A stretch of DNA of 64,000 bases from Echinarachnius parma (GCA_037951105.1 JBAMJV010003353.1:157001-221000), one strand, 5' to 3'; positions 53,201 to 57,439 are shown, numbered from the stretch's first letter. Numbers and translations: made by a program. The notes: generated by a model from the sequence alone, not told the origin.

Positions 53201-55979
53201 CAATCATTCCTGCACATCAAGTGTACCTTTTCCATGCCTCTTGAGAGTATTCCAGCCAGTCTCAAGTTTTTGCAAGATCTCAAGAAGCCCTTGACAAATT
53301 GGCATCAAACTATGTAAATTTATGCAATTAGAGGCATGATATCTTTCACCTCTTAAATCTCTTGGTCATAAGTCTAACATTGTGATAGAGTCAGATGCAA
53401 ATAAAATGGATAGTTCTCACCTGCCCACAGTCCTACTCCTCTAGTCATTATATGTAATCTATGTGGTTCACTGTTTTGAGAGCCTTTATTATATGTATCC
53501 TTAATTTTCTTATCACTTTTGAGGTACTGTTATGTTGATATCCACATTACAGTTAACTAAATGTTATTAAAGTTATTTTGTCCTGATTCCAGCTCCTCTT
53601 ATGGCAGTTGCAACTGTTTTGAGAGCCTTTTTATCTTAACTTTTCCTTTCACATGAGAAACCATTGTTTTTGTTGATATCCACATTGTAACTCACTACAA
53701 TTTCTCACCTTTATTTTGTCCTAATTCCAGCTCCTGTTTTGACAATTGCTTTGAGCATCTTGCTGCCTTCGTGCTTCGTCATATTCTTAGCGCTTGTTGT
53801 CGTCTATCTGAAATCCACCGACTTCTTCAAACCATTGCCTGATCCGTACTTCATTGAGGCTGTTCTAGACCACTCGGTAAAACATATTTTATTTGATCCC
53901 ATTCCCACAGTTCCGATATCTCATTCTATTTTAATTTTTTGAAAACCTTTCCTTTAAAACAAATTATCAGTGTTTTATTGTTAAGTTCAACAAAATTGTA
54001 AACAAGTATTCGATGTGAGAAATTACATCAAAGATTCTAAATTTCTTATTATTCTGCAATAGAGCAAAACTCAAATCTTCAGTTGCAAATAATTTCCGTA
54101 CAATTAAAAGTTGTTTTCTCATTGCTTCAGTTTGAGGTGCAATTATAGAGCTAGAACCTGAAAGCTATCATTTATGCTTCCTTTCCTCTTGTATCTTCTT
54201 CTTCAGGATGACAAGTTCCAGATGAATGGGCGTCTGCTGAACAAACGAACGGAGAATGAGACTTTCGACACGTTGCGCAAGGCAGACTCCGCCACCAACC
54301 TGCTGCTGCCCCCGTACGACCGGCTCTCGTCCAAGGAGAGCACAAGCACCAACAGCAGCACTGACCAGGGCATCCATGACATGGATGGCTTCAGCGACGC
54401 ATCTGAGATGCGTTATGTCAGCGAGAAGACCACGTCAGCGGCGGGCAGTCGCCACCAGAGCGTGGCGGAGGAGGAGAAGCCGCTGCAAGGGAAGCACACC
54501 ATGATGGCTGCGAGCAATGATTACGAGGAGGACGACGGTGTCTTTGGAGCTGACGGCAGTGTAACTTACTCGCGAATCGCAGAAGCAGACGTCCTTGGGG
54601 CTGAGGCAGCGCCAATGCTTGGAAAGGAGTCTGCTGCAGATCAGTACATCAGTGATGGTAGCGAGGTCTACGCTCAGCTTTCGCAGGTGCCTCTTTCCGG
54701 AGCAAGTGCCACACCTCCTGCGTCCATCCGGGGTCTGGCAGATCAGCGCAGCGAAGACGAGTTTGGTAGCCAATCAACCGTCAGCTATCACCGCCTAGGC
54801 CAGTCAGGGCTCACCCCAATTACCAGCGTGGAGACCCTCCCCTCTGAGGACCCCCTGACCTATTCGCGCCTTTCCCAGGGATCAGAGCCGGATGTTGACT
54901 ACTCCCAGCTGGCCGCAGCATCGGCTAGCGACCCATCCCTGGAGATGAGGAACGACGAAATGAGGATGGGTGTAGTAGGGATTGAGGGGGCTAGTGGAGG
55001 TGCGCCACAATCCAACGAGGGTCAGGGAGTTGCCATGAGCTTACCCAGCGTGCCGGCTGGTAGCTGCATCAACCCCCAGCATGAGTTTATAGTGGCCACT
55101 GCCCTGGCGCCCGGCAACCACCCACATCCTGTCTCTCACCATGACAATGCTGGGTACGTCACATCCCCTCCATCCTCCGGCCCTGTCACCCCTCCCATCT
55201 GCAAGATGCCTAGCCCAGATGTCATCCAGCCAACAAAAGCAGCCCAACGGAAGAGGAAGCAAGATGGGCAAGCCAGAAACCCCAAGAAGAATTTGGCGGA
55301 CTCCAAATTCCAGAGCGGGAGCGATTCGTCGCTGACAGATGGAGAAGGTTACAGCACCCTGGGACTGGCTGAGCCCCCGTCCAACTCTCACCAACCATCC
55401 AAGCCAGCAACGCCTGTCGTCAGTGGCGCCCAAAATTCACCAACTCCAGAACTGCTTAGCGCCGTCAACAGCGGATATGTCCCACACGATAATGCTACAC
55501 CTCCGTCAGCGCCGAAAATGTCGCATCCAGCCCGATTTACTGCTGGCAATGGTTACGTCTCCGAGTCAGACATACAGTCTATTCCGCCCCCACCCAAGGC
55601 AGCAAATGATTGTGCTGATAATAGTAACAGTAAATTGCCGAGTGCCACAGCTACAGCCACGCCCACCAATAGGCACATACCAAGCGGACTCCCCAAACCG
55701 GGTGACAATGGGTATGTGATGCCGGAGGCTCTGCCTATGGTGGTCATGCCTCCCAAAGCTGCCGCAAAGCCCTCAAACTTGACAAACCCATATGTGCCAC
55801 ATGGACAGATGGCTGGGATGGGTGTGGGAGCGAATAGTCCCCCCAGCTCGCCCCCAACCCCCCTCAACAACAACAATCCGCTGCCACCCATGAGTAAGGA
55901 CTCGCATGCCAATGACCCCTATGTTGGCCACGGTGTTCACCCGTTTTATAAAAAAACAAGTGACAACACTCTCTGTTAA
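26147..55979 (+). CDS. Type I cytokine receptor, gp130/IL-6R-family-like, 17 coding exons
   Basis: Rebuilt by hand from GT-AG exons whose phases all agree; the spliced CDS is 4458 nt, 1485 aa plus stop. Seen: signal peptide (1-21), Ig domain (24-117; C43, W59, C97), cytokine-binding D2 (118-215; C128-X9-C138-X-W140, then C172 and C181), D3 (216-324; G-T-W-S-D-A-Q-S at 311-318 where WSxWS is expected), five more FN3 domains (325-429, 430-528, 529-649, 650-741, 742-846), a membrane helix (about 849-873), a Box1-like F-F-K-P-L-P-D-P (878-885) and a 590-aa tail coded by exon 17. Family knowledge: such receptors bind helical cytokines at the D2/D3 hinge and signal through Box1-bound JAKs and tail phosphotyrosines. 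Inference: a surface JAK/STAT receptor combining an IL-11R/CNTFR-like Ig-D2-D3 head with a gp130-like stalk and tail. It has two more FN3 domains than gp130. The main alternative is a Domeless-like receptor, but Domeless as I recall it lacks this Ig plus G-Y-P-P linker. No start other than the ATG at 26147 is plausible. Confidence 0.9.
26217..27332. other. Intron 1, proximal part
   Basis: AT-rich intronic sequence. Similar phrases 'ccaattcattgctattttgat' and 'cctattcatggctattttgat' about 90 bp apart (near 26940 and 27035) suggest a small duplication. No alternative exon is supported. Confidence 0.5.
27333..27889. mobile_element. Foldback element, about 557 bp, arms about 130 bp
   Basis: The left arm (27333-27465: aatagaccgcttctgtaat, ttggcaagcttaacaatag, aaggctgttga) is mirrored at 27765-27889. 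GC-rich inner ends (cccgggactcg) flank an AT-rich centre. It has no open frame and lies inside receptor intron 1. Confidence 0.75.
29150..29421. repeat. Three diverged tandem units
   Basis: 'ggaattttgaagtaccctaaag-tggcgacttttccctgttct' recurs at about 29155, 29240 and 29360 with spacing of 85 and 118 bp. Repetitive decay inside intron 1. Confidence 0.6.
29585..29839. mobile_element. TIR MITE, complete 255-bp copy
   Basis: The ends tatgtgactggatat and atatccagtcacata are inverted repeats. The interior matches both halves of the interrupted element at 18533-19612 in reverse orientation, confirming the family and its unbroken size. Confidence 0.72.
30118..30666. mobile_element. Long foldback element before exon 2
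   Basis: The outer ends aaagggcaatgaaa and tttcattgcccttt mirror each other. Inner blocks 'aaattggcaacgcactctg' / 'cagagtgcgttgccaattt' and 'gttgtggacaactcccta' / 'ggggagttgtccacac' extend the symmetry to about 190 bp per arm. It ends 178 bp before the exon 2 acceptor. Confidence 0.8.
30845..31126 (+). CDS. Receptor exon 2: N-terminal Ig domain
   Basis: The acceptor is ccatacag|CTGAT and the donor GGAT|gtgagt; both boundaries are phase 1. It encodes residues 24-117, a complete Ig fold: C43 in the B strand (N-I-T-L-N-C), W59 (V-V-W-Y-K), then D-R-G-A-Y-F-C with C97, and a closing G strand T-T-L-H-I-G. It carries several N-glycosylation sequons (N-I-T, N-L-T, N-E-T, N-D-S). A one-exon, phase 1-1 Ig domain ahead of the cytokine module is the layout of gp130 and the IL-6R/IL-11R/CNTFR alpha chains. 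GC content is clearly above the flanking introns. Confidence 0.9.
31751..33002. mobile_element. Nested TIR element inside the foldback
   Basis: Both ends carry TATCCCCCGAACCA as inverted repeats. The left end also folds on itself (tatcccccgaa / ttcgggggata, 31751-31776). Just outside, 'acaatgaaaacatgc' (31564-31578) is mirrored at 31738-31752. It carries the 156-bp satellite. Confidence 0.65.
31829..32715. repeat. 156-bp satellite, about six units, with X-box motifs
   Basis: The period is 156 bp ('ccttgtgaacgctctacagg' at 31982, 32138, 32294 and 32450), with one 165-bp unit from a 9-bp insertion. Five units each carry GTTGCCATGGTAAC, a full match to the RFX X-box pattern GTNRCC-N2-RGYAAC, at 31941, 32097, 32253, 32409 and 32565. 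Confidence 0.92.
33405..33799. other. Intron 2 sequence
   Basis: AT-rich intronic sequence; nothing further supported. Confidence 0.5.
33800..34567. mobile_element. TIR element with internal open frame
   Basis: It begins tttggattggagta and ends ttacgccaatccaac, and is an inverted relative of 13083-13310. Unlike that copy it contains a GC-richer block (34010-34450) with an open frame on the minus strand and an upstream stretch rich in atcgat words. Confidence 0.6.
34036..34254 (-). CDS. Unrecognised 72-aa frame inside a TIR element
   Basis: It starts M-A-A-Y-T-V-K-V-T-G and has a balanced composition with predicted strand/helix alternation (R-F-D-L-D-A-V-I-R-D-L-T-K-E-I-A-D). It ends L-L-S-I-E. 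The codon use looks coding-like in contrast to the surrounding DNA. I do not recognise the family. It may be the first exon of a host gene carried inside the element, or a transposon-specific peptide; no partner exon was found. Confidence 0.35.
   Translation of the reverse strand: MAAYTVKVTGVIKGKTKPLFSVLRRFDLDAVIRDLTKEIADNCEPGHAFLVETVKASREDTGPFSEILLSIE
34568..35939. other. Intron 2 sequence with CAT/CGT microsatellite
   Basis: It includes a diverged pair 'ctcttagttcattttctatgg ... cttcctagc' (about 35020-35080 and 35160-35215) and a long (ATC/CGT)n tract at about 35616-35800. No exon. Confidence 0.55.
35940..36012 (+). pseudogene. Broken duplicate of receptor exon 3
   Basis: It retains an acceptor (aatttgtag) and most of exon 3 (C-H-A-T-N-L-N-Y-F-V-C-A-W-E-D-G-R-A-T-N-L). 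Small deletions alter the first ten codons, and it runs into F-Y-C-stop with no donor. It is a local tandem copy, not a usable exon. Confidence 0.85.
36089..36209 (+). CDS. Receptor exon 3: cytokine-binding D2, first half
   Basis: The acceptor is atctgtag|AT and the donor GAAGG|gtatgt; it enters in phase 1 and leaves in phase 2. The junction codon is Tyr, making H-I-G-Y-P-P-E-P-V-Q-N-L-D-C, closely like the Ig/D2 linker of IL-11R alpha. C128, nine residues, C138, S, W140 is the class I receptor C-X9-C-X-W signature. A broken tandem copy of this exon lies 149 bp upstream (35940-36012). Confidence 0.9.
36344..36496. mobile_element. MITE-like inverted repeat
   Basis: gggcccgtttcagaaagata is mirrored by tatctcttcttgcaactgggaccc. 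The inside has 'caaatctgattggttgtaac'. Same family plan as 2930-3093 and 42555-42690. Confidence 0.55.
36571..37590 (-). pseudogene. 5'-truncated LINE, reverse transcriptase C-terminus
   Basis: The minus frame from 37590 to 36753 reads I-Y-R-D-I-S-S-E-D-D, then Y-L-G-V-S-V-S-K-D-L-R-W, A-Y-L-A-L-V-R-P-Q-L-E-Y, V-Q-R-A-A-A-R-F-V and R-S-I-R-I-W-N-Q-L-P. This is the region after the YADD motif in jockey/CR1-type LINE reverse transcriptases. About 275 codons are intact to the stop. The 5' end is cut at about 37590, inside a dispersed 'cctgtctgttatgaccacc' repeat. The 3' side ends in three TTCAAGG repeats (36571-36591), as in CR1-like tails. The EN and RT palm domains are missing, so it is dead on arrival. 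Confidence 0.88.
37591..37741. repeat. Dispersed 'accacctgcttata' repeat
   Basis: Repeated 'accacctgcttata', 'aaccctgtgtgtaaagacca' and 'tatgcttatagacacc' phrases. Related sequence occurs near 10610, 11640, 12850, 37880, 52730 and 52960, so it is a common genomic repeat that also hosts the LINE insertion. Confidence 0.6.
37742..37844. mobile_element. hAT-type MITE, 103 bp, with 8-bp duplication
   Basis: The ends cacgggcgtag and ctacgcccatg are inverted repeats with one mismatch. The flanks are cttatgta at 37734-37741 and 37845-37852. The centre is a ccccccc/ggggggg hairpin. Confidence 0.8.
37963..38345. repeat. Diverged tandem repeat, about 90-bp units
   Basis: 'aaacaacagatttgaacatc', 'taatttatttg' and 'ttgcattaagttggtatt' recur about four times. 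Intronic, AT-rich, no coding frame. Confidence 0.65.
38808..39307. mobile_element. Imperfect inverted-repeat element
   Basis: 'ggaccaacacttaaaa' and 'aagggatctagtaac' on the left are mirrored by 'gttactaagtccctt' and 'tcaagtgttggtcc' on the right. About 500 bp, in intron 3. Confidence 0.5.
39320..39698. mobile_element. Second imperfect inverted-repeat element
   Basis: 'actgatccattgactttgtt' is mirrored by 'aaagttaatggatcact'. It directly follows the previous element and ends 70 bp before exon 4. Confidence 0.45.
39769..39941 (+). CDS. Receptor exon 4: cytokine-binding D2, second half
   Basis: Enters in phase 2 (gttttaag|C) and leaves in phase 1 (GAAG|gtaagg). It supplies Y-R-R-L-F, the second D2 cysteine pair C172/C181 and the G-Y-S-S-P-I-T-V-V-S-E-N-A-L-G strand pattern that closes D2 in this family. 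A second acceptor nine bases on (ctaccgcag|ACTC) keeps the frame and would remove Y-R-R, so a three-residue splice variant is possible. The acceptor polypyrimidine tract is weak. Confidence 0.85.
39942..41783. other. Intron 4, proximal part
   Basis: AT-rich. 'aagtggttgataagtattcctacaca' recurs 48 bp apart (about 40291 and 40339). No exon supported. Confidence 0.5.
41784..42215 (+). pseudogene. Three decayed partial copies of receptor exon 5
   Basis: The copies start at about 41784 (5' end lost), 41928 and 42101. The last two keep a 'tcctcag' or 'ttctcag' acceptor followed by t-g-c-(g/a)-t-c-c-a-a, and all keep 'cccaactg/atccaacta' and 'agccacg-aa'. All carry stops or frame shifts and fade before the real donor. 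Spacing to the true exon is 173 and 160 bp. Confidence 0.85.
42261..42415 (+). CDS. Receptor exon 5: cytokine-binding D3, first half
   Basis: The acceptor is tttccctcag|TG and the donor AGAAT|gtaagt; it enters in phase 1 and leaves in phase 0. It encodes V-R-P-N-A-P-E-N-I-Q-L-L, then W-E-I-P-A-D-W and L-E-Y-W-M-Q-Y-R, the usual D3 opening and C-strand of IL-6-family receptors. Three decayed partial copies of this exon with its acceptor lie just upstream (41784-42215). Confidence 0.9.
42555..42690. mobile_element. MITE-like inverted repeat in intron 5
   Basis: cagggggtgtttcataaaga is mirrored by tctttatgcaactcccccctg, with 'gttgcgat' and 'atcgcaac' inside. Same family as 2930-3093. Confidence 0.65.
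42954..43146. mobile_element. 193-bp TIR element in intron 5
   Basis: The ends GGCACCCGGGGTGACTTT and its complement are exact. The inner arms 'gatgtattttcatcaggtct' and 'tgcttgatgaaaatacattc' are near-complementary, so almost the whole element folds back. Confidence 0.8.
43514..43685 (+). CDS. Receptor exon 6: D3 second half, degenerate WSxWS
   Basis: Phase 0 in (ttccttag|ATC), phase 1 out (GAAG|gtcagt). It encodes Y-T-L-S-S-L-E-P-Y-K-E-Y-F-V-R-V-A-A, the FN3 E/F strands, then F-G-T-W-S-D-A-Q-S at residues 310-318 in the WSxWS position. The first W-S is kept and the second W-S is lost. Confidence 0.9.
44011..44105 (+). CDS. Receptor exon 7: FN3 domain D4, start
   Basis: The acceptor is ctcctgcag|CT and the donor TGGGAT|gtaagt; phase 1 in, phase 0 out. 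Residues 325-356 open an FN3 domain (A-P-I-A-G-I-S-N-L-R-I) and end at the core Trp of the B strand (I-T-I-L-W-D). D4 is split over three exons, unlike the later stalk domains. Confidence 0.85.
44584..44701 (+). CDS. Receptor exon 8: FN3 domain D4, middle
   Basis: Phase 0 in (gttaacag|CCT), phase 1 out (TCAG|gtaggt). Residues 357-395 give P-V-P-D-D-E-H-R-G-P-N-F-A-Y-N-V and an N-V-T and an N-G-T sequon. The following intron is the longest inside the D4 domain (3495 bp). Confidence 0.85.
44702..47009. other. Intron 8, proximal part
   Basis: AT-rich intron with T-rich runs (45880-46270). No exon or clear repeat ends supported. Confidence 0.5.
47010..47629. mobile_element. TIR element with internal A-tract
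   Basis: 'gccgacaaagtcagcatacccacgcc' at the left is imperfectly mirrored by 'gccgatttcatcggcgtgggta' at the right. The interior includes a GC-richer section, a 'ccgttcacccgttctctagttatct' segment and a 26-bp A run (about 47538-47562) flanked by (caaa)n. Confidence 0.55.
48197..48298 (+). CDS. Receptor exon 9: FN3 domain D4, end
   Basis: The acceptor is gtttgcag|GC and the donor GCTG|gtaagt; phase 1 at both ends. Residues 396-429 contain G-L-E-K-F-M-A-Y-T-V-Y-V-T-P-F-N-D-A-G-S-G, the classic FN3 E-F-G strand pattern, which completes D4. Confidence 0.87.
48747..48882 (+). CDS. Receptor exon 10: FN3 domain D5, first half
   Basis: Phase 1 in (tcccaccag|TT), phase 2 out (TTTG|gtgagt). P-V-P-P-R-N-V-R-S-V-A-V-T-S-T-S-I-S-L-A-W-D is a textbook FN3 A/B strand. 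It continues to Y-I-V-E-W-N in the C strand. Confidence 0.88.
48917..48990. repeat. (ATTG/TTTG)n microsatellite
   Basis: A tetranucleotide run in intron 10, starting 35 bp after the exon 10 donor. Confidence 0.85.
49340..49500 (+). CDS. Receptor exon 11: FN3 domain D5, second half
   Basis: Phase 2 in (caacaacag|G), phase 1 out (GCAG|gttagt). It encodes A-T-I-T-D-L-L-P-A-T-R-Y-Q-I-T-V-R-T-K-N-R-A, the FN3 L-x-P-x-T-x-Y core, with an N-M-T sequon at its start. The donor gttagt is weaker than the others in the gene. Confidence 0.87.
49596..50340. mobile_element. Element with G/C hairpin ends in intron 11
   Basis: A ggggggtggattccacccccc palindrome occurs at both ends (49628-49665 and 50305-50333). 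The left flank 'ttaaccctaaccaggccggg' resembles the terminal sequence of the element at 56653-57439. A 199-codon frame across it (49830-50429) has no domain I recognise and low coding character. Confidence 0.55.
50589..50789 (+). CDS. Receptor exon 12: FN3 domain D6, first half
   Basis: The acceptor is ctttccccag|CC and the donor TCAAG|gtattt; phase 1 at both ends. Residues 529-595 begin A-P-E-A-P-P-Q-A-V-Q-V and contain L-D-V-N-W-R-P-V-P and I-L-H-Y-T-V-Y-Y-C. The extra cysteines here (Y-Y-C and K-A-C-Q) could pair with each other or with the Y-C-V-W of exon 13; this is not resolved. Confidence 0.87.
51195..51356 (+). CDS. Receptor exon 13: FN3 domain D6, second half
   Basis: The acceptor is ttttttaacag|AA and the donor GGAG|gtgagt; phase 1 at both ends. 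L-I-G-L-D-P-F-T-E-Y-C-V-W-M-S-A-S-T-A-A-G-R-S closes D6 with the usual L-x-P-x-T-x-Y core and N/A-G-R-S turn. Confidence 0.88.
51695..51970 (+). CDS. Receptor exon 14: FN3 domain D7
   Basis: One exon, phase 1 at both ends, holds the whole domain (650-741): A-P-S-A-P-T-S-L, V-T-L-S-W-E-P-P, Y-V-V-R-Y-G-D and Y-S-M-S-V-Q-A-C. Two cysteines (Q-A-C-S and V-A-C-G) lie close together near the F-G strands. The 3' end of the exon plus its donor is duplicated about 128 bp downstream (52036-52180). Confidence 0.88.
52036..52180 (+). pseudogene. Partial duplicate of exon 14 end and donor
   Basis: 'gtgtggccccctcacccaac' and 'catcctagtcatgactga' plus ggaggtagga repeat the last 60-odd bases of exon 14 and its donor. 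The following intron bases ('gtttcttcaattatgag') are duplicated too. It has no acceptor, so it is not a normal exon. Confidence 0.85.
52309..52390. repeat. (ATT)n microsatellite before exon 15
   Basis: An irregular ATT/TTA run ends 14 bp before the exon 15 start and occupies the place of the pyrimidine tract; the acceptor keeps a short tcttcaccaactgcag. Confidence 0.8.
52404..52718 (+). CDS. Receptor exon 15: membrane-proximal FN3 domain D8
   Basis: The acceptor is caactgcag|TA and the donor AAAA|gtaagt; phase 1 at both ends. Residues 742-846 contain H-L-E-W-A-K-P, Y-Y-M-V-R-Y-R and F-E-V-Y-G-V-N-E-V-D-G. Two cysteines (V-D-C-G and E-M-C-N) sit near the domain end, with an N-I-S sequon next to the membrane. 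Reading continues open through the donor into a 51-bp in-frame repeat. Confidence 0.9.
52725..52880 (+). repeat. 51-bp tandem repeat, three units, in frame with exon 15
   Basis: The unit (ctgtcaaacctttctatagc then agcctacctgcgtatagtga-ccaccaaagtg) repeats three times, starting 6 bp after the exon 15 donor GT. Because 51 is 17 codons, the read-through frame stays open and repeats L-S-N-L-S-I-A-A-Y-L-R-I-V-T-T-K-V. It derives from the dispersed repeat seen at 37591-37741. Confidence 0.9.
52881..53730. other. Intron 15 remainder
   Basis: It holds a related duplicated segment ('ttttgagagccttt', 'gttgatatccacatt', 'ttgtcctgattccagctcct' at about 53475-53600 and again 53615-53740). The first copy is an acceptor-like duplicate about 140 bp before the true exon 16 acceptor. 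Confidence 0.6.
53731..53876 (+). CDS. Receptor exon 16: transmembrane helix and Box1-like motif
   Basis: Phase 1 in (taattccag|CT), phase 0 out (CACTCG|gtaaaa). A hydrophobic stretch at 849-873 (V-L-T-I-A-L to V-V-V-Y-L) is the single membrane span, then K-S-T-D. F-F-K-P-L-P-D-P-Y-F at 878-887 sits 5-14 residues inside the membrane, where class I receptors carry the proline Box1 that docks JAKs; gp130 has a similar P-x-x-P-D-P motif. JAK binding is inferred from this resemblance. Confidence 0.9.
54207..55979 (+). CDS. Receptor exon 17: 590-residue tyrosine-rich cytoplasmic tail
   Basis: The acceptor is cttcttcttcag|GATGAC; the exon is phase 0 and ends at TAA 55977-55979. It is GC-rich and polar (Ser, Pro, Ala, Gly), so likely disordered. 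Proximal tyrosines: P-Y-D-R-L (932), V-T-Y-S-R-I (1016), E-V-Y-A-Q-L (1050), V-S-Y-H-R-L (1089), L-T-Y-S-R-L (1114) and V-D-Y-S-Q-L (1127). Distal tyrosines: G-Y-V-T-S (1212), G-Y-S-T-L (1277), G-Y-V-P-H (1319), G-Y-V-S-E (1345), G-Y-V-M-P (1398), P-Y-V-P-H (1424) and P-Y-V-G-H (1467). A basic patch A-Q-R-K-R-K ... N-P-K-K-N lies at about 1241-1257. No YxxQ is present. It ends N-T-L-C. The in-frame ATG at 54174 is intronic and was not taken as a start. Confidence 0.92.
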   Translation, partial: DDKFQMNGRLLNKRTENETFDTLRKADSATNLLLPPYDRLSSKESTSTNSSTDQGIHDMDGFSDASEMRYVSEKTTSAAGSRHQSVAEEEKPLQGKHTMMAASNDYEEDDGVFGADGSVTYSRIAEADVLGAEAAPMLGKESAADQYISDGSEVYAQLSQVPLSGASATPPASIRGLADQRSEDEFGSQSTVSYHRLGQSGLTPITSVETLPSEDPLTYSRLSQGSEPDVDYSQLAAASASDPSLEMRNDEMRMGVVGIEGASGGAPQSNEGQGVAMSLPSVPAGSCINPQHEFIVATALAPGNHPHPVSHHDNAGYVTSPPSSGPVTPPICKMPSPDVIQPTKAAQRKRKQDGQARNPKKNLADSKFQSGSDSSLTDGEGYSTLGLAEPPSNSHQPSKPATPVVSGAQNSPTPELLSAVNSGYVPHDNATPPSAPKMSHPARFTAGNGYVSESDIQSIPPPPKAANDCADNSNSKLPSATATATPTNRHIPSGLPKPGDNGYVMPEALPMVVMPPKAAAKPSNLTNPYVPHGQMAGMGVGANSPPSSPPTPLNNNNPLPPMSKDSHANDPYVGHGVHPFYKKTSDNTLC

Positions 55980-56652
55980 TAGTGGTCCACGTGCGTTGCA
56001 AAAACACTTTGTACATACACGTCAAGAGTTTATATTCATTTTACTGCCATTGTTTTCATGTGGGAAACACGAGAGAGATTATAGAAGAGGATTTGATGGA
56101 TCTGTCAAGAAGTACAGTTTGATTACGAGGGACAGATTGAAACTTCCATAGAGTTATGGGAACTGCCTGAGTATTGTGTATTTTTAAAGGATCATAGGCT
56201 CTTTAAGAGGAGTAAATTGAAGCTGCCTGCGATTTGTGATTTTTGTGATTTTTATATAAATCACAAAATTACTTTGAAGAAAGGATGGAAGCTGATCGAG
56301 CTTCTTGTTTCGTACTCTACCTCGCTAACAGAAGTGATTATTTTAAAATTCAAAAATGCTGCCGAATGAAGTCACTGAAGAGTAGAGAGAGAGCGCCAGT
56401 TGTCTGATTCCTAATTTCCTGCTTGTTAAGAATGCATCTTGTATAATCTAGTTCTGGTTATTGTACAATCTGGATATTTTTTTTTTAATTGAAGACATAT
56501 TTGAATTCATTGCTAGCCACTGCCTGTTGTAAAATAGGTATATATATTATGGAGTTTGGATAATGCTGTTTGATGCATGATTTGATGAAACATTCAATGT
56601 GTTGCTGGTCGTCCTAGTTCTACGAATAGGAATCATGTTAATGGGGCCTATT
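55980..56652 (+). other. 3' UTR, proximal part
   Basis: It follows the TAA stop and is AT-rich with no open frame of note. No poly(A) signal was chosen; the nearest clean AATAAA on the + strand outside a mobile element is at 58995. Confidence 0.5.
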
Positions 56653-57439
56653 GCTTAACCCTAATCCCATTAGGGGGGGCCTTTTAGGCCCCCCCCTGTC
56701 GTTTTTTTCGACGTGCATCTAGACCGATTGGAATTTCACGTTCAAACTTCATGACTTTTTTCTCTCAAGTCTCCCGCATGTTTTGATATATAACTCACCC
56801 CGGTCGGACTTGTAGAACTGATTTTAGAGGTGGATAATTGCTCAGCCGTCATAAAAAAATGCAATTTTTGTACAGGTTTCTATGTAATTCATATATCCGA
56901 TGCCATGTAAACTCCAAATCTGTAATAATTGTTACATTGAATCATAATTTTGATTATTGCTTTGTTATTAGTTTAATTCATACACTTCAGAAATTCTACT
57001 TAAAAAACAAAACAACAATAAAATACATAAGAATAAAAACAATGAAATACAAAAGAAATAAAGAAATATCCTTATTTCTCGAGCTTTTCTAAAAACATGA
57101 AGATTTGAAACTTCATATTTATCATTGAGATACTCAAAAGAAATTTTTTACAGAAAACCTGAAGAAATCCTGTAATTTCTCTTGATTTTAGATGAAAATT
57201 TTCCCCAAATTCGTCAAAAATTTGCATTTTCAAAATTTTAATTAATTATAAAAAAAAAAATGATGCTCAATTTTTTTTTTTTTTTTAAATTCTTATTCTA
57301 CTCGACTTGTTTTACGTATGTGCCAATTTTCAAGTCAATCGGTCCATTCGTTGTCGAGATTTGAGGGGGGGCCAAAAAGGCCCCCCCCCCCCTAATGGAC
57401 TCGAGTGATCAAAATAACCCAATGGGATTAGGGTTAAGC
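56653..57439. mobile_element. 787-bp TIR element with G/C hairpin shoulders
   Basis: Exact 19-bp inverted ends GCTTAACCCTAATCCCATT. Just inside each end is a ggggggcc-ttt(t)-ggcccccc hairpin. The centre is AT-rich with poly-A and poly-T runs. It lies about 670 bp after the stop codon, probably inside the 3' UTR. Confidence 0.85.

Noticed and set aside
54174-54206. ATG at 54174 as the start of a separate 601-aa gene
   Set aside because: It lies in the pyrimidine tract of intron 16. The acceptor at 54206 and the phase match to exon 16 show the frame is an internal exon.
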